From the NCBI RefSeq assembly GCF_034931005.1, contig NZ_JAYGIN010000004.1, forward strand, positions 310,001 to 374,000: a DNA stretch of 64,000 nt, written 5' to 3'. Under the pieces are notes generated by a model. It did no database searches, was not told the DNA's origin, and was given only the letters and a program-made list of their open reading frames with translations. The DNA comes from Arcicella sp034931005 (GTDB lineage: Bacteria > Bacteroidota > Bacteroidia > Cytophagales > Spirosomataceae). Of this stretch, positions 1 to 8,111 are shown one piece after another. A program made the translations under genes and the position numbers. Numbering within the stretch: the first letter of the stretch is position 1; every line of letters begins with the position of its first letter.

Positions 1-110
1 AATATCTTTCATAATTTGCAAAATATTATAAAAATAATCCACTTATGTAAAATCTGAAAAAAGAATAGATAAAGAATAAAAGTGGGGTTTTTATTACAAT
101 TTTTTTATTT

Positions 111-118
111 TAATTTTG
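111..118 (+). promoter_or_regulatory. Candidate -7 box for the first TPR gene
   Basis: The octamer TAATTTTG fits the Bacteroidota -7 consensus TAnnTTTG. It lies in an AT-rich leader about 145 bases before the start codon at 263. No clear -33 TTG sits at the expected distance, so this is a weak call. The rest of bases 1-262 shows nothing recognisable. Confidence 0.3.
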
Positions 119-262
119 TAAAGAGTCTTAAAATTGAAATAATATAAAAGTTTTATCAATTGGGGCTTTTATTTTAAATTTTAAGAGAATAAACTAAAGG
201 GAACGAATTAAATTAATGTGTGCAAGCACTCAAAAACTACTTACAACTAAAAAATCAAGACG

Positions 263-1948
263 ATGAACGTAAAAATGAAATCTCTATTGGTGGCTGCAGG
301 TTTGTTATTTACTAACATGGTAAATGGACAGACAGTTCAGCAAGGATTAGCGCAGTTGGATGGAGACCAGCCAACAAAAGCGAAAGCAACGATGACAGCA
401 GTAGTGACGGCTTCACCAACTGCTGAAAATATGTATTATTTAGGTTATGCTCAACTTCGTACTGGAGATTTGGCAAGTGCAAAAGCAACCTTTGAAAAAG
501 GGTTAGCTGCTGAACCAAAACAACCTTTAAACTCAGTAGGTTTAGCAACATTGATGTTGGCTGACAAAAATGCACAGGGAGCTAAAGCTGCTTTTGACAA
601 AATTTTGTTGGATACCAAAATGAAAAATGCTGAAGTGATGTTCCGTATTGCAGAAGCATATACTTTGTACGAAGAAACAAATGACCCAGGTGAAGCTATC
701 CGTTTGATAGATTTGATTACTGAGAAAACGAAAAAACCTTTAACTGCTGATATGAACATTGTTAAAGGAGATGCTTATTTGTTGAAAAATGATGGTGGTC
801 CTGCGGCAACAGCTTACGAGCAATCAATCTTAGTAAACAAAACGGCTAAAGCTTATATCAGATTAGGGGTTGTTTATTTGAGAGGTAAAAACTATCAGTT
901 TACAGTAAATAACTATCAAAGTGCTTATGAAACTGACTCTGCTTTTGCTCCTTATTATAAGCGTATGGGTGAATATTATATCATTTTCAACCGTTATAAG
1001 CAAGCATCTTCATTGTTTAGAAAATATGTGGATAGAGCAGAAGCAACTTCTCCAGTATTGTTGAGTACAGCTAAATTGATTTTCTTAGCAAAAGACTATG
1101 AGTCAGCTTTAGAATTTACTCAAAAAGCAGAAGCTGGTGGAGCAACTGATAATGATGTATTTAGAATGAAAGGATATTCTAATATTGAATTAGGAAAATG
1201 TCAAGATGGTATTAATAACTTAGAGAAAATGGTGAAAGCAGGTGTGAAACCTTATTTCTTAGATAACGTGTATTTTGCGAAAGGTTATCAGTGTTTAAAA
1301 CAAGATTCTTTAGCGATTACGTATTACGAGAAAGCTGCTCCTTTAGATACTATCAACAACCACAATGCAACAATGTACACAATTGCTTATGGACAGAAAA
1401 AGTATGCTAAGGCTGTTGACTATTCAACTAAGTCGATGGAATGGAAAGCTAAAAAGAAACAAGCTTTGACAAGTACAGACTGGTATAACCCAGCAATGGC
1501 TCAATATTTTGTAACTGCTTACACTCCACGTGAAGATACTTTAGGAAGATACAATCAAGGTCTTAAAGCAGATTCAATGTATGCAAAAGCAATTGCTATC
1601 AATGATAAATTTGCTCCGTTCCATTTGTATCGTGCAAGAACAAATAGTTATGTTGACTTTACTGGAACGAAATGGTTAGCTGTTCCTCATTATGAGAAAT
1701 TCTTAGCGGTTGTTGACATGGCAAAAGCTAATAAAGACCAATTATATGAGTCTTACAAATATTTAGCAGGTTACCATATCAGCGTTACTAAAGATTTAGT
1801 AAAAGCTCAAGAATATGTTGACAAAGCGGTAGCTATCAAAACTGATGACCCAGACGGATTGAAAGTAATGTTGAATCCAGCTTCAGCAATTCCTGCAACT
1901 CCTGTTCCAGCAGTAAAAACACCAGCTCCGAAAACTCCGAAAAAATAA
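263..1948 (+). CDS. Secreted tetratricopeptide-repeat protein
   Basis: 561 residues. The N-terminus is a classical signal peptide (basic MKSLL start, hydrophobic core, cleavage near VNGQ at residue 23), so the protein is exported, probably to the periplasm. A Met at residue 5 is an equally good start. The body is helical with repeated Ala/Tyr-rich 34-residue units typical of TPRs (for example AKATFEKGLAAEPKQP near 75-90 and YEKAAPL near 355), indicating a protein-protein scaffold. The tail (from about 540) is Pro/Lys/Ala-rich and probably disordered. Nothing around it reveals the partner. It is transcribed alone and followed by a GC-rich hairpin. Envelope assembly or motility scaffold roles are known for such proteins in this phylum, but no specific role can be assigned. 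Confidence 0.85.
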   Translation: MNVKMKSLLVAAGLLFTNMVNGQTVQQGLAQLDGDQPTKAKATMTAVVTASPTAENMYYLGYAQLRTGDLASAKATFEKGLAAEPKQPLNSVGLATLMLADKNAQGAKAAFDKILLDTKMKNAEVMFRIAEAYTLYEETNDPGEAIRLIDLITEKTKKPLTADMNIVKGDAYLLKNDGGPAATAYEQSILVNKTAKAYIRLGVVYLRGKNYQFTVNNYQSAYETDSAFAPYYKRMGEYYIIFNRYKQASSLFRKYVDRAEATSPVLLSTAKLIFLAKDYESALEFTQKAEAGGATDNDVFRMKGYSNIELGKCQDGINNLEKMVKAGVKPYFLDNVYFAKGYQCLKQDSLAITYYEKAAPLDTINNHNATMYTIAYGQKKYAKAVDYSTKSMEWKAKKKQALTSTDWYNPAMAQYFVTAYTPREDTLGRYNQGLKADSMYAKAIAINDKFAPFHLYRARTNSYVDFTGTKWLAVPHYEKFLAVVDMAKANKDQLYESYKYLAGYHISVTKDLVKAQEYVDKAVAIKTDDPDGLKVMLNPASAIPATPVPAVKTPAPKTPKK

Positions 1949-1969
1949 TTTTTTAGATTTTTCAATACA

Positions 1970-1997
1970 CAAAGCCCTGCCTTATGGTGGGGCTTTG
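1970..1997 (+). terminator. Hairpin after the TPR gene
   Basis: An 8-bp stem CAAAGCCC/GGGCTTTG-type hairpin lies 22 bases after the stop codon. The T-run after it is weak (TTAATTTT), so it is a probable but not ideal intrinsic terminator. Confidence 0.5.
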
Positions 1998-2089
1998 TTA
2001 ATTTTGGGGGTATTTGTTTGTAAAATATCAATTACTTCGTCAGAATAAGGGAAACACATCAAATTATTCATCATATTAAACCAAAAAAT

Positions 2090-2860
2090 ATGTACGCATT
2101 AATCACAGGAGCAAGTAAAGGGATTGGAAAAGAAATAGCTATTGAGTTAGCGAAAAAACAATTTAACTTAATTTTGATTGCTCGTTCAGCCAGTCAATTG
2201 GAAGAAGTTGCGAATGAAATTCAAAGTAAATACTCGGTTAAAGTTCAATTTTTAGCCGCAGATTTGTCAGCACCAGATGCCGCAAGAGGCGTTTTTAAAT
2301 GGGTTGAACAAAATGGTTACAAAGTTTCTGTTTTGGTAAATAATGCAGGCTACGGAGCAGCAGGCAATTTTGATAAGTTCACGATTGAACAAAATCGTGA
2401 TATGATGAATCTTAACATGATTACTTTGACCGAAATGTGTCAGGTGTTTTTACCAATGTTGAAGAATCAATCTCAAGGATATATTTTGAATATTGCCAGT
2501 TCAACAGCCTATCAAGCATTGCCACAAATGGCCGTTTATGCAGCAACGAAGATTTTTGTTTTGAATTTTTCAAGAGCTTTGAAATTTGAACTAAAAGATT
2601 CTCCCGTATCGGTAACTTGTGTTTGTCCAGGAGCAACGGATACGAATTTTAACGACCGTGCAGATATTCCTGCCAAAGCCAGAGAAGCCGCAGAAAAAGT
2701 AGTGATGACTCCGCAAGAAGTAGCTAAAATTTCGGTAGATGCCATGTTTGCGAGTAAAACGGAAGTTATTCCTGGATTTATCAATAAGTTAGGAGCGTTC
2801 TTGGCTTGGCTCGCTCCGAAGTCAATTACCGAGAAAGTAGCGGCTGGAATTTATCAGTAA
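2090..2860 (+). CDS. Short-chain dehydrogenase/reductase (SDR)
   Basis: 256 residues, the normal length of a classical SDR. It has the NAD(P)-binding TGASKGIG motif (residues 7-14), the NNAGYG motif (near 84-89), the catalytic Ser in NIASSTA (near 137) and the YAATK catalytic Tyr/Lys motif (near 150-154). It belongs to the branch often annotated as YqjQ/DltE-like NAD(P)-dependent oxidoreductases acting on ketones or alcohols; the substrate cannot be told from sequence. The C-terminal 20 residues are hydrophobic (GAFLAWLAPKSITEK). It appears monocistronic and is followed by a palindromic repeat. Confidence 0.9.
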   Translation: MYALITGASKGIGKEIAIELAKKQFNLILIARSASQLEEVANEIQSKYSVKVQFLAADLSAPDAARGVFKWVEQNGYKVSVLVNNAGYGAAGNFDKFTIEQNRDMMNLNMITLTEMCQVFLPMLKNQSQGYILNIASSTAYQALPQMAVYAATKIFVLNFSRALKFELKDSPVSVTCVCPGATDTNFNDRADIPAKAREAAEKVVMTPQEVAKISVDAMFASKTEVIPGFINKLGAFLAWLAPKSITEKVAAGIYQ

Positions 2861-2866
2861 ATTTGG

Positions 2867-2956
2867 GTAGAGACAAGGCATTCCGCTGTCTAAGGCAATA
2901 AAAATTATTTGTGAATGTTATTACGCTATTGAGACAAGGCACTGCCTTGTCTCTAC
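2867..2956. repeat. REP/BIME-like inverted pair, GTAGAGACAAGGCA ends
   Basis: A 90-bp element with perfect 14-bp inverted ends (GTAGAGACAAGGCA and its complement). Each end is GTAG plus a stem-loop; the right one is AGACAAGGCA-ct-TGCCTTGTCT. It lies between convergent SDR and recQ genes, where it may also serve as a bidirectional terminator. Confidence 0.75.
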
Positions 2957-2967
2957 AATAATATAAT

Positions 2968-4878
2968 TTATACCAAATTCCCTTCATCATCGTACCGAAT
3001 TTCTTCATTGGCAATCATCTCTCTAATAATTGTTTGGAATTTGGTTTGATTATTTGGTTGCATAATTTGTGTAATTAATGGCAAACTCATGGCTCCGTTT
3101 TGTAATAACTGTTTTACTTTTTGGCGAATAATATCTTCAGAAGTCCTGTCTTCAATTTCACCTTTATTTTGACGTTTTTTCTTTAAACAGTTATCACAAA
3201 CGCCACATTCTTCGTCCGTAATTTCGTTGAAATATTCTAATAATAATTGCGTTCGGCAACGGTTAGCATGTTCCATATAATGTCTGACTGCTTTTGCTTT
3301 TTGTAAATCTCGCTCTTTTCGATTTTTGATTTCCAATTCCTGCAAAGGCAACTCTCGAAGGTCGAATCGGGGCGTTAAAAAAGTCAATTGTGGTTTGTCT
3401 TTTTGTTTGTCGTAAATCAAAATATCAAACTTTTCTAAGATTTGAAGCCAAGCTTCTATTTCTTTAACGGGGATTGAATACGCTTTGGCAATATTCGCTT
3501 CTGAAATATTCAAGAAAGTTCCAAAAAGTTCTCCTCCGTACATTCTGAGCAATAATTTAATAAAAGAATCGTACTTCGGATTTCTCAATTGAAAATCATA
3601 CAATTGCCGATTATCCACAATTAGCATAATTTTAGAAGTATTTTTAAATCCTTCGGATAATTGTAAAAACCCTTGAATTTCAAGAATTTTCAGAGCAAAA
3701 TAAGTGTCGGTGGGAGGGAGGTCAAAACGACGTTGAAATTCTACTAAATCAAAATCATAGCTGGCAAATTCTCCTGCTCCAACTGCCAACTGAAAAAGGT
3801 TTCCTAAACATTGATAAACTCGTCGGATGAGCTCAATGGGGGGATAAGCTTGTTGCACATTTTTCTCTAAACCATCAATATCCGACTGATTAAATAAGGA
3901 AACCCCATAAGCCTTTTCACTGTCACGTCCTGCCCGCCCAGCTTCCTGATAATAGGCTTCCAGAGTATCGGGCAAATCCAAATGTACAACCGTTCTCACA
4001 TCAGGTTTGTCAATTCCCATACCGAAAGCATTGGTGGCAACAATCACTCGTACTTGATTTCTAATCCATGATTCTTGCCTTTTGGTGCGTTCCGTTGCGT
4101 TCAGTCCTGCATGGTAAAAAGTAGCTTGTACGTGATATTTATTCAACAAATCCGAAATCTCCTGTGTACGCCTTCGATTACGAACATACACCACCGCCGA
4201 GCCTTGTACATTCTGCAAAATCTTCATCAAACGTCTTTCTTTGTCGTCCTCTTTGAAGGCTGAATACGATAAATTGGCTCTCGCAAAACTCTGTTGAAAA
4301 GTTTGCGGATTGTTCATTTCCAAACGTTCAACAATATCCATTTTCACTTCTTCGGTTGCGGTAGCCGTTAAAGCAATCATGGGAACTGGAGCAATAAGTT
4401 TCCGAAATTCCGCAATTTTCATATAAGGCGGACGGAAATCATAACCCCATTGCGAAATACAGTGAGCCTCATCAATTGCTAAGATATTGATTTTCATCTG
4501 CTTAGCTCTTTCAATGAAAATTTTGGTCTGTAATCTTTCGGGAGAAACGTAAAGGAATTTTATATCACCATAAATACAATTGTCGAGGGCAATATCAATT
4601 TGGTTTTTGTGCATTCCCGAAAAAATACCAATGGCAGAAATTCCACGCTTTTTTAGCTGTAAAACTTGGTCTTGCATCAAGGCAATTAAGGGAGAAATCA
4701 CAATACAAATACCTTCCGACATGAGAGCGGGTACTTGAAAACACAAGGATTTGCCCCCGCCCGTAGGCATGAGGGCGAGCGTATCACGACCATCAATTAC
4801 CGACTGAATAATGTCAGCTTGTAATGGACGAAAATTATCGTAACCCCAATATTGTTTTAGTATTTCTTGTGCTTTCAT
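2968..4878 (-). CDS. recQ: ATP-dependent DNA helicase RecQ
   Basis: 636 residues. It has a superfamily 2 helicase core with Walker A MPTGGGKS (near 37-44), the DEAH box AIDEAHCISQWG (near 134), motif VI QEAGRAGRD (near 315), the RecQ zinc-binding domain (Cys in RCRTQ, CGVCDNC near 555-570) and a partial winged-helix region. RecQ unwinds forks and recombination intermediates with 3'-5' polarity. The usual C-terminal HRDC domain is not seen: the protein ends about 70 residues after the zinc site with a short helical segment. This is common for the shorter RecQ paralogues of Bacteroidota. It is divergent from the acyltransferase gene at 4998. Confidence 0.95.
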   Translation of the reverse strand: MKAQEILKQYWGYDNFRPLQADIIQSVIDGRDTLALMPTGGGKSLCFQVPALMSEGICIVISPLIALMQDQVLQLKKRGISAIGIFSGMHKNQIDIALDNCIYGDIKFLYVSPERLQTKIFIERAKQMKINILAIDEAHCISQWGYDFRPPYMKIAEFRKLIAPVPMIALTATATEEVKMDIVERLEMNNPQTFQQSFARANLSYSAFKEDDKERRLMKILQNVQGSAVVYVRNRRRTQEISDLLNKYHVQATFYHAGLNATERTKRQESWIRNQVRVIVATNAFGMGIDKPDVRTVVHLDLPDTLEAYYQEAGRAGRDSEKAYGVSLFNQSDIDGLEKNVQQAYPPIELIRRVYQCLGNLFQLAVGAGEFASYDFDLVEFQRRFDLPPTDTYFALKILEIQGFLQLSEGFKNTSKIMLIVDNRQLYDFQLRNPKYDSFIKLLLRMYGGELFGTFLNISEANIAKAYSIPVKEIEAWLQILEKFDILIYDKQKDKPQLTFLTPRFDLRELPLQELEIKNRKERDLQKAKAVRHYMEHANRCRTQLLLEYFNEITDEECGVCDNCLKKKRQNKGEIEDRTSEDIIRQKVKQLLQNGAMSLPLITQIMQPNNQTKFQTIIREMIANEEIRYDDEGNLV

Positions 4879-4945
4879 AAAATTGATAAGTGTGTCTTAT
4901 TTTGTTAATCGGATACCATTCTCGTTTATTTTCAACAATTCAGCG

Positions 4946-4953
4946 TAAATTTG
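4946..4953 (+). promoter_or_regulatory. Candidate -7 box for the acyltransferase gene
   Basis: TAAATTTG matches TAnnTTTG and lies 45 bases before the start at 4998, in the spacer between the divergent recQ and acyltransferase genes. No convincing -33 element was found. Confidence 0.4.
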
Positions 4954-4997
4954 TTACAAAGAATTGCCCATAATGTATTTCGCAAAATAAAATAAAT

Positions 4998-6095
4998 ATG
5001 AGTACAATCTCCAATAATCGTAACCAAGCCATTGATTTTTTAAGAGCCATTGCTGTATCTCTAACTCTTTTTAGACATTTTGGAATCAATTTATTTATGT
5101 ACAAAATTGGCTGGGTTGGTGTGGATTTATTTTTTGTTTTGAGTGGTTTCTTGGTTTCGGGTTTGTTGTTTGGGGAATTCAAAAAGACAGGTAAAATTGA
5201 TTTTATACGCTTTTTTGTGCGTCGTGGCTTAAAAATCTATCCTTTGTTTTACCTGCTTATTGTTATTTATATCATTCAAACAAAACTTGACCCCATTGCC
5301 AAAATAGATTATCATGCCATACAAGTAGAGGCTCTTTTCTACAAAAATTATGTGGGTGGCAACGCATTCTGGATTCATACATGGTCGATTGATGTAGAAG
5401 AACATTTTTATCTGTTGCTCCCGTTGCTTTTCTTAGCCTTATTGTTTTTCAATAAAGCAAGTCAAACGCCTTTTAAAGCCATTCCCTATTTGTTTTGTGC
5501 AATTGCCATCGGAAGTTTAGCACTCAGAATTCATGCAACTTTAACGATGCCTTTCTCTCACGTTACCAACGTTTCGCCTACGCATTTACGGATTGACTCG
5601 CTTTTCTTTGGTACGCTGTTGTCGTATTTCTACCATTTTCATCGTGAAAAATTAGGCAGTTTCGTTACCAATAATAAAAATCTTCTCCGCATCGCAAGTT
5701 TCATCTTGCTTTTACCTTGTGCCATTTTTTGGGATGAAAACCCACAAATGATTACTTGGGGCTTTACCTCTTTATATTTAGGTTTTGGGGGAATTCTACT
5801 ATTAAGTATTTATTCTGAAATAAAATTGCCTCCATTTCTTGAAAAAATATACAAGGGTATGGCAACGATGGGTTTGTATTCGTATTCAATGTACATCATT
5901 CATTGGCCATTGATTTGGTGGTTTAAATTACCTATTGGGGAGTATTTAGATAACCATTTCCCCATTAAATTAGGGGCGTTTTTTGTCTATTTTGGATTGG
6001 TTTATCTATTGGGATGGATACTTTCTAAAACGATAGAAATTCCATTTTTGGCTTTACGAGATAAACTTTTTCCTGCCAAATCAAAATCACTTTAA
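4998..6095 (+). CDS. Membrane acyltransferase, acyltransferase 3 (OafA/NodX) family
   Basis: 365 residues with about ten hydrophobic segments. The N-terminal QAIDFLRAIAVSLTLFRHFG is the hallmark of the acyltransferase 3 family: the catalytic-type Arg and His (LFRHFG) are present, followed by WVGVDLFFVLSGFLVSGLL. WSIDVEEHFYLLLP (near 133) is another signature. Such proteins O-acylate cell-surface sugars or antibiotics from the inner membrane; the acceptor is unknown. Its stop codon overlaps that of the convergent thioesterase gene by 4 bases (shared TTAA). Confidence 0.9.
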   Translation: MSTISNNRNQAIDFLRAIAVSLTLFRHFGINLFMYKIGWVGVDLFFVLSGFLVSGLLFGEFKKTGKIDFIRFFVRRGLKIYPLFYLLIVIYIIQTKLDPIAKIDYHAIQVEALFYKNYVGGNAFWIHTWSIDVEEHFYLLLPLLFLALLFFNKASQTPFKAIPYLFCAIAIGSLALRIHATLTMPFSHVTNVSPTHLRIDSLFFGTLLSYFYHFHREKLGSFVTNNKNLLRIASFILLLPCAIFWDENPQMITWGFTSLYLGFGGILLLSIYSEIKLPPFLEKIYKGMATMGLYSYSMYIIHWPLIWWFKLPIGEYLDNHFPIKLGAFFVYFGLVYLLGWILSKTIEIPFLALRDKLFPAKSKSL

Positions 6096-6625
6096 GATAG
6101 CATAAATGTACCTTCTGCCAATTCTTTTTTAATGACTTTTATTCTGTCGTTTAATGTAATATGTTCAAAATCAATGCCTTCAACGCAGATGGCTTTTAGA
6201 AATACTTCTACTTCTGGTTGGTGATTGGTCTTTTTCCCTGTGCGTACATCAATGTATTTTGAGGTCGTCCAAAGTACAGCACGAACCGTTTTACAGTCGT
6301 AGTCGGTCATAACAAATTCTGTAACTAACGTATTTTCGTTATGATAAATGGCTGATGAAATTATTTTGACCCATTCACTCACTTTTGCAGACGACACATA
6401 AGCAATTTGATGGTTATAAACCACCCATGATGTTTGATTATGAATAAAATAATCGTTGTAGTCAAATTGATAAACTTCTGCTACTTGGTCTTCCCGAGCA
6501 TTGAAAAAATAGTCAAAGTATTTAGCGTTATTCAAATGTTGAAGCGGGTCGCAATCTTGGAAACGAATGACCGCTTTTGAATATAATTTCTTGGGATAAG
6601 TTTTATTGGAATCTAATTGGAACAT
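6092..6625 (-). CDS. Hotdog-fold acyl-CoA thioesterase, 4HBT family
   Basis: 177 residues. The N-terminal half reads VIRFQDCDPLQHLNNAKYFDYFFNARED, the FQDCDxxxHLNNxxY pattern of the 4-hydroxybenzoyl-CoA thioesterase/FatB-like hotdog family, where Asp is the usual catalytic residue. It probably hydrolyses acyl-CoA or acyl-ACP in the cytoplasm; chain length preference cannot be predicted. The C-terminal 30 residues extend beyond the hotdog domain. It has no cotranscribed neighbour. The upstream 300 bases to the next gene hold a repeat element (6657-6784) and otherwise nothing recognisable. Confidence 0.85.
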   Translation of the reverse strand: MFQLDSNKTYPKKLYSKAVIRFQDCDPLQHLNNAKYFDYFFNAREDQVAEVYQFDYNDYFIHNQTSWVVYNHQIAYVSSAKVSEWVKIISSAIYHNENTLVTEFVMTDYDCKTVRAVLWTTSKYIDVRTGKKTNHQPEVEVFLKAICVEGIDFEHITLNDRIKVIKKELAEGTFMLS

Positions 6626-6656
6626 ATTTTTGGAAGTGATGAGTTATAATTTATAC

Positions 6657-6784
6657 GGTAGGACAGGTTTCCAACCTGTCAATGAAGTACATTTGAGAGA
6701 TTTCCAACCTGTCAATGAAGTACATTTGAGAGATTTCCAACCTGTCAATGAAGTACATTCGACAGGTTAGAAACCTGTCCTACC
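6657..6784. repeat. REP/BIME-like element with three internal 33-bp repeats
   Basis: The ends are 24-bp inverted copies with one mismatch: GGTAG followed by the stem-loop GACAGGTTtccAACCTGTC at the left, and the complement ending CTACC at the right. Inside, a 33-bp unit starting TTCCAACCTGTCAATGAAG begins at 6669, 6702 and 6735, so one arm and its spacer have been amplified in tandem. Confidence 0.8.
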
Positions 6785-6927
6785 TTTATCAATACAAAGT
6801 TAGTTTATAAGCGTGGTTGAAGAAGGGCAAAGTAGAATGAATTGTAAATATTCTTCAAAACCCCTAAATTAGCAAGTAAATGTAGTTCGATGGCTTAACA
6901 TCGAAAACATATTCAAATACAAAACGA

Positions 6928-7608
6928 ATGACAAGAATATTATTAGTTGAGGACGACGATAGTTTAGGGTTTGTAGTAAAAGACAATCTTGAGCAAGAAG
7001 GATACGAAATAAACCTCCAAACAACAGGAAAAGCAGGACAAAGAGCCTTTCAACAGAATCAATACGATATTTATATTCTTGATGTGATGCTTCCAGAAAT
7101 GGACGGTTTTACGCTTGCAGAGTACATTCGGAGTACGGGAAGTGATGTGCCAATCATTTTTTTGACGGCAAAATCTTTGAAAGAAGACCGCATTAAAGGC
7201 TTGAAATTGGGAGCGGACGATTATTTGACAAAACCATTCAGCATTGAAGAATTGGTTTTGCGAATCGAAGCTATTTTGAAAAGAACGGGTAAAAAGAGCA
7301 ATCAACAACCCATAGCAATTCATACACTCGGCAAATATACTTTCGATACCAAAAATCTAAAGCTCATTTTTGAAGAAAAAATTCAAGACCTAACGCACAG
7401 AGAATCTGACCTTTTGGAGTTTTTGGTTCAGCATAAAAATGAAACTTTGTCGAGAGATAAAATCCTTATCGCTATTTGGGGAGACGACGACTATTTCAAA
7501 GGCAGAAGTTTGGATGTTTTTATTACTCGACTTCGTAAATATATCAGCCAAGACCCAAGCGTTAAATTAACCAATGTTCACGGCGTTGGGTTTAGATTGG
7601 AGGTGTAA
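6928..7608 (+). CDS. OmpR/PhoB-type response regulator (orphan)
   Basis: 226 residues. It has an N-terminal receiver domain with acidic pocket EDDD (8-11), phospho-accepting Asp in YILDVMLPEMDG (near 53), Thr in FLTAK and Lys in LTKPF, then a C-terminal winged-helix Trans_reg_C domain (from about 128; THRESDLLEFL and SLDVFITRLRKYI). It is a DNA-binding transcription factor. No histidine kinase gene lies beside it, so its partner is encoded elsewhere. It resembles the RprY branch common in Bacteroidota (recognition by family, not proven). It is followed by a REP-like pair and then the B12 riboswitch. Confidence 0.93.
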   Translation: MTRILLVEDDDSLGFVVKDNLEQEGYEINLQTTGKAGQRAFQQNQYDIYILDVMLPEMDGFTLAEYIRSTGSDVPIIFLTAKSLKEDRIKGLKLGADDYLTKPFSIEELVLRIEAILKRTGKKSNQQPIAIHTLGKYTFDTKNLKLIFEEKIQDLTHRESDLLEFLVQHKNETLSRDKILIAIWGDDDYFKGRSLDVFITRLRKYISQDPSVKLTNVHGVGFRLEV

Positions 7609-7611
7609 AAT

Positions 7612-7689
7612 GTAGCACGGGAATCCTTCCCGTGTGATTTGCAAGTATCCGTTTAAAACACGCCTCACGGGAAAAAATCCCGTGATACC
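7612..7689. repeat. REP/BIME-like inverted pair, CACGGGA stems
   Basis: GTAG plus the stem-loop CACGGGAAtccTTCCCGTG at the left, and at the right CACGGGAaaaaaTCCCGTG followed by ATAC. The two stem-loops are inverted copies about 30 bases apart. The element begins 3 bases after the stop codon of the response regulator gene and could act as its terminator. Confidence 0.75.
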
Positions 7690-7712
7690 ATAATATTTTT
7701 CAATTTTCCCAC

Positions 7713-7720
7713 TACCTTTG
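7713..7720 (+). promoter_or_regulatory. -7 box of the B12 operon
   Basis: TACCTTTG matches TAnnTTTG. The predicted transcript would begin near 7725, directly at the 5' edge of the cobalamin riboswitch, which supports the call. Confidence 0.55.
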
Positions 7721-7726
7721 CATCAG

Positions 7727-7990
7727 TTTATGGTGCTTTCTATTCGTTATCGAACGAATTTAACGCTTAATAGGGAAATCGGTAAAAGCCGATACTGTCC
7801 CCGCAACTGTAAGTTTTATAAAGTCATTACCATTCTTCAATAACCACTGGTTGTTGGTTATTGGTTATTAGTTAATTAGTTATTGGTTAATGGTATTTTT
7901 AATACTTGTGCCTAATAACCAATCACTAATAACCAATCACTAAAACTGGGAAGGTTCAGTAATGATAAAACGAGTCAGGAGACCTGCCAT
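7727..7990 (+). promoter_or_regulatory. Cobalamin (AdoCbl-type) riboswitch
   Basis: The conserved core elements occur in the right order: GGTGCTTT near 7731, TTAATAGGGAAATCGGT near 7767, AAAGCCGATACTGTCCCC, GCAACTGTAA near 7803, and AGTCAGGAGACCTGCC at 7973-7988. The peripheral arm between GCAACTGTAA and the last element is enlarged: TCATTACC (from 7823) pairs with the region ending AATGA near 7964, and inside it sits an extra inverted repeat (TTGGTTATTAGT near 7861 against ACTAATAACCAA near 7926). It should control the BtuB-like receptor gene and probably the genes after it, lowering expression when cobalamin is plentiful. The B12 locus downstream agrees with this. Confidence 0.95.
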
Positions 7991-8111
7991 TAAATCATTC
8001 TTGGTTTTTGTTTACGGAAGATAAACATAATCGAGCGTTAGATTTTCTCTTTTTATTTTCTTGGTCAATTTCAGCGGTGCTTCCGTCGGTCAAGGCTTAA
8101 CGAATGTTGTT

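Noticed and set aside
2421..2784. Antisense open frames inside the SDR gene
   Set aside because: They overlap a well-supported gene, have no family likeness and look like frame shadows; the same holds for the many other short frames opposite real genes.
8061..8111. TTG start for the BtuB-like gene
   Set aside because: It would place 17 unrelated residues before a signal peptide that starts cleanly at the ATG at 8112.
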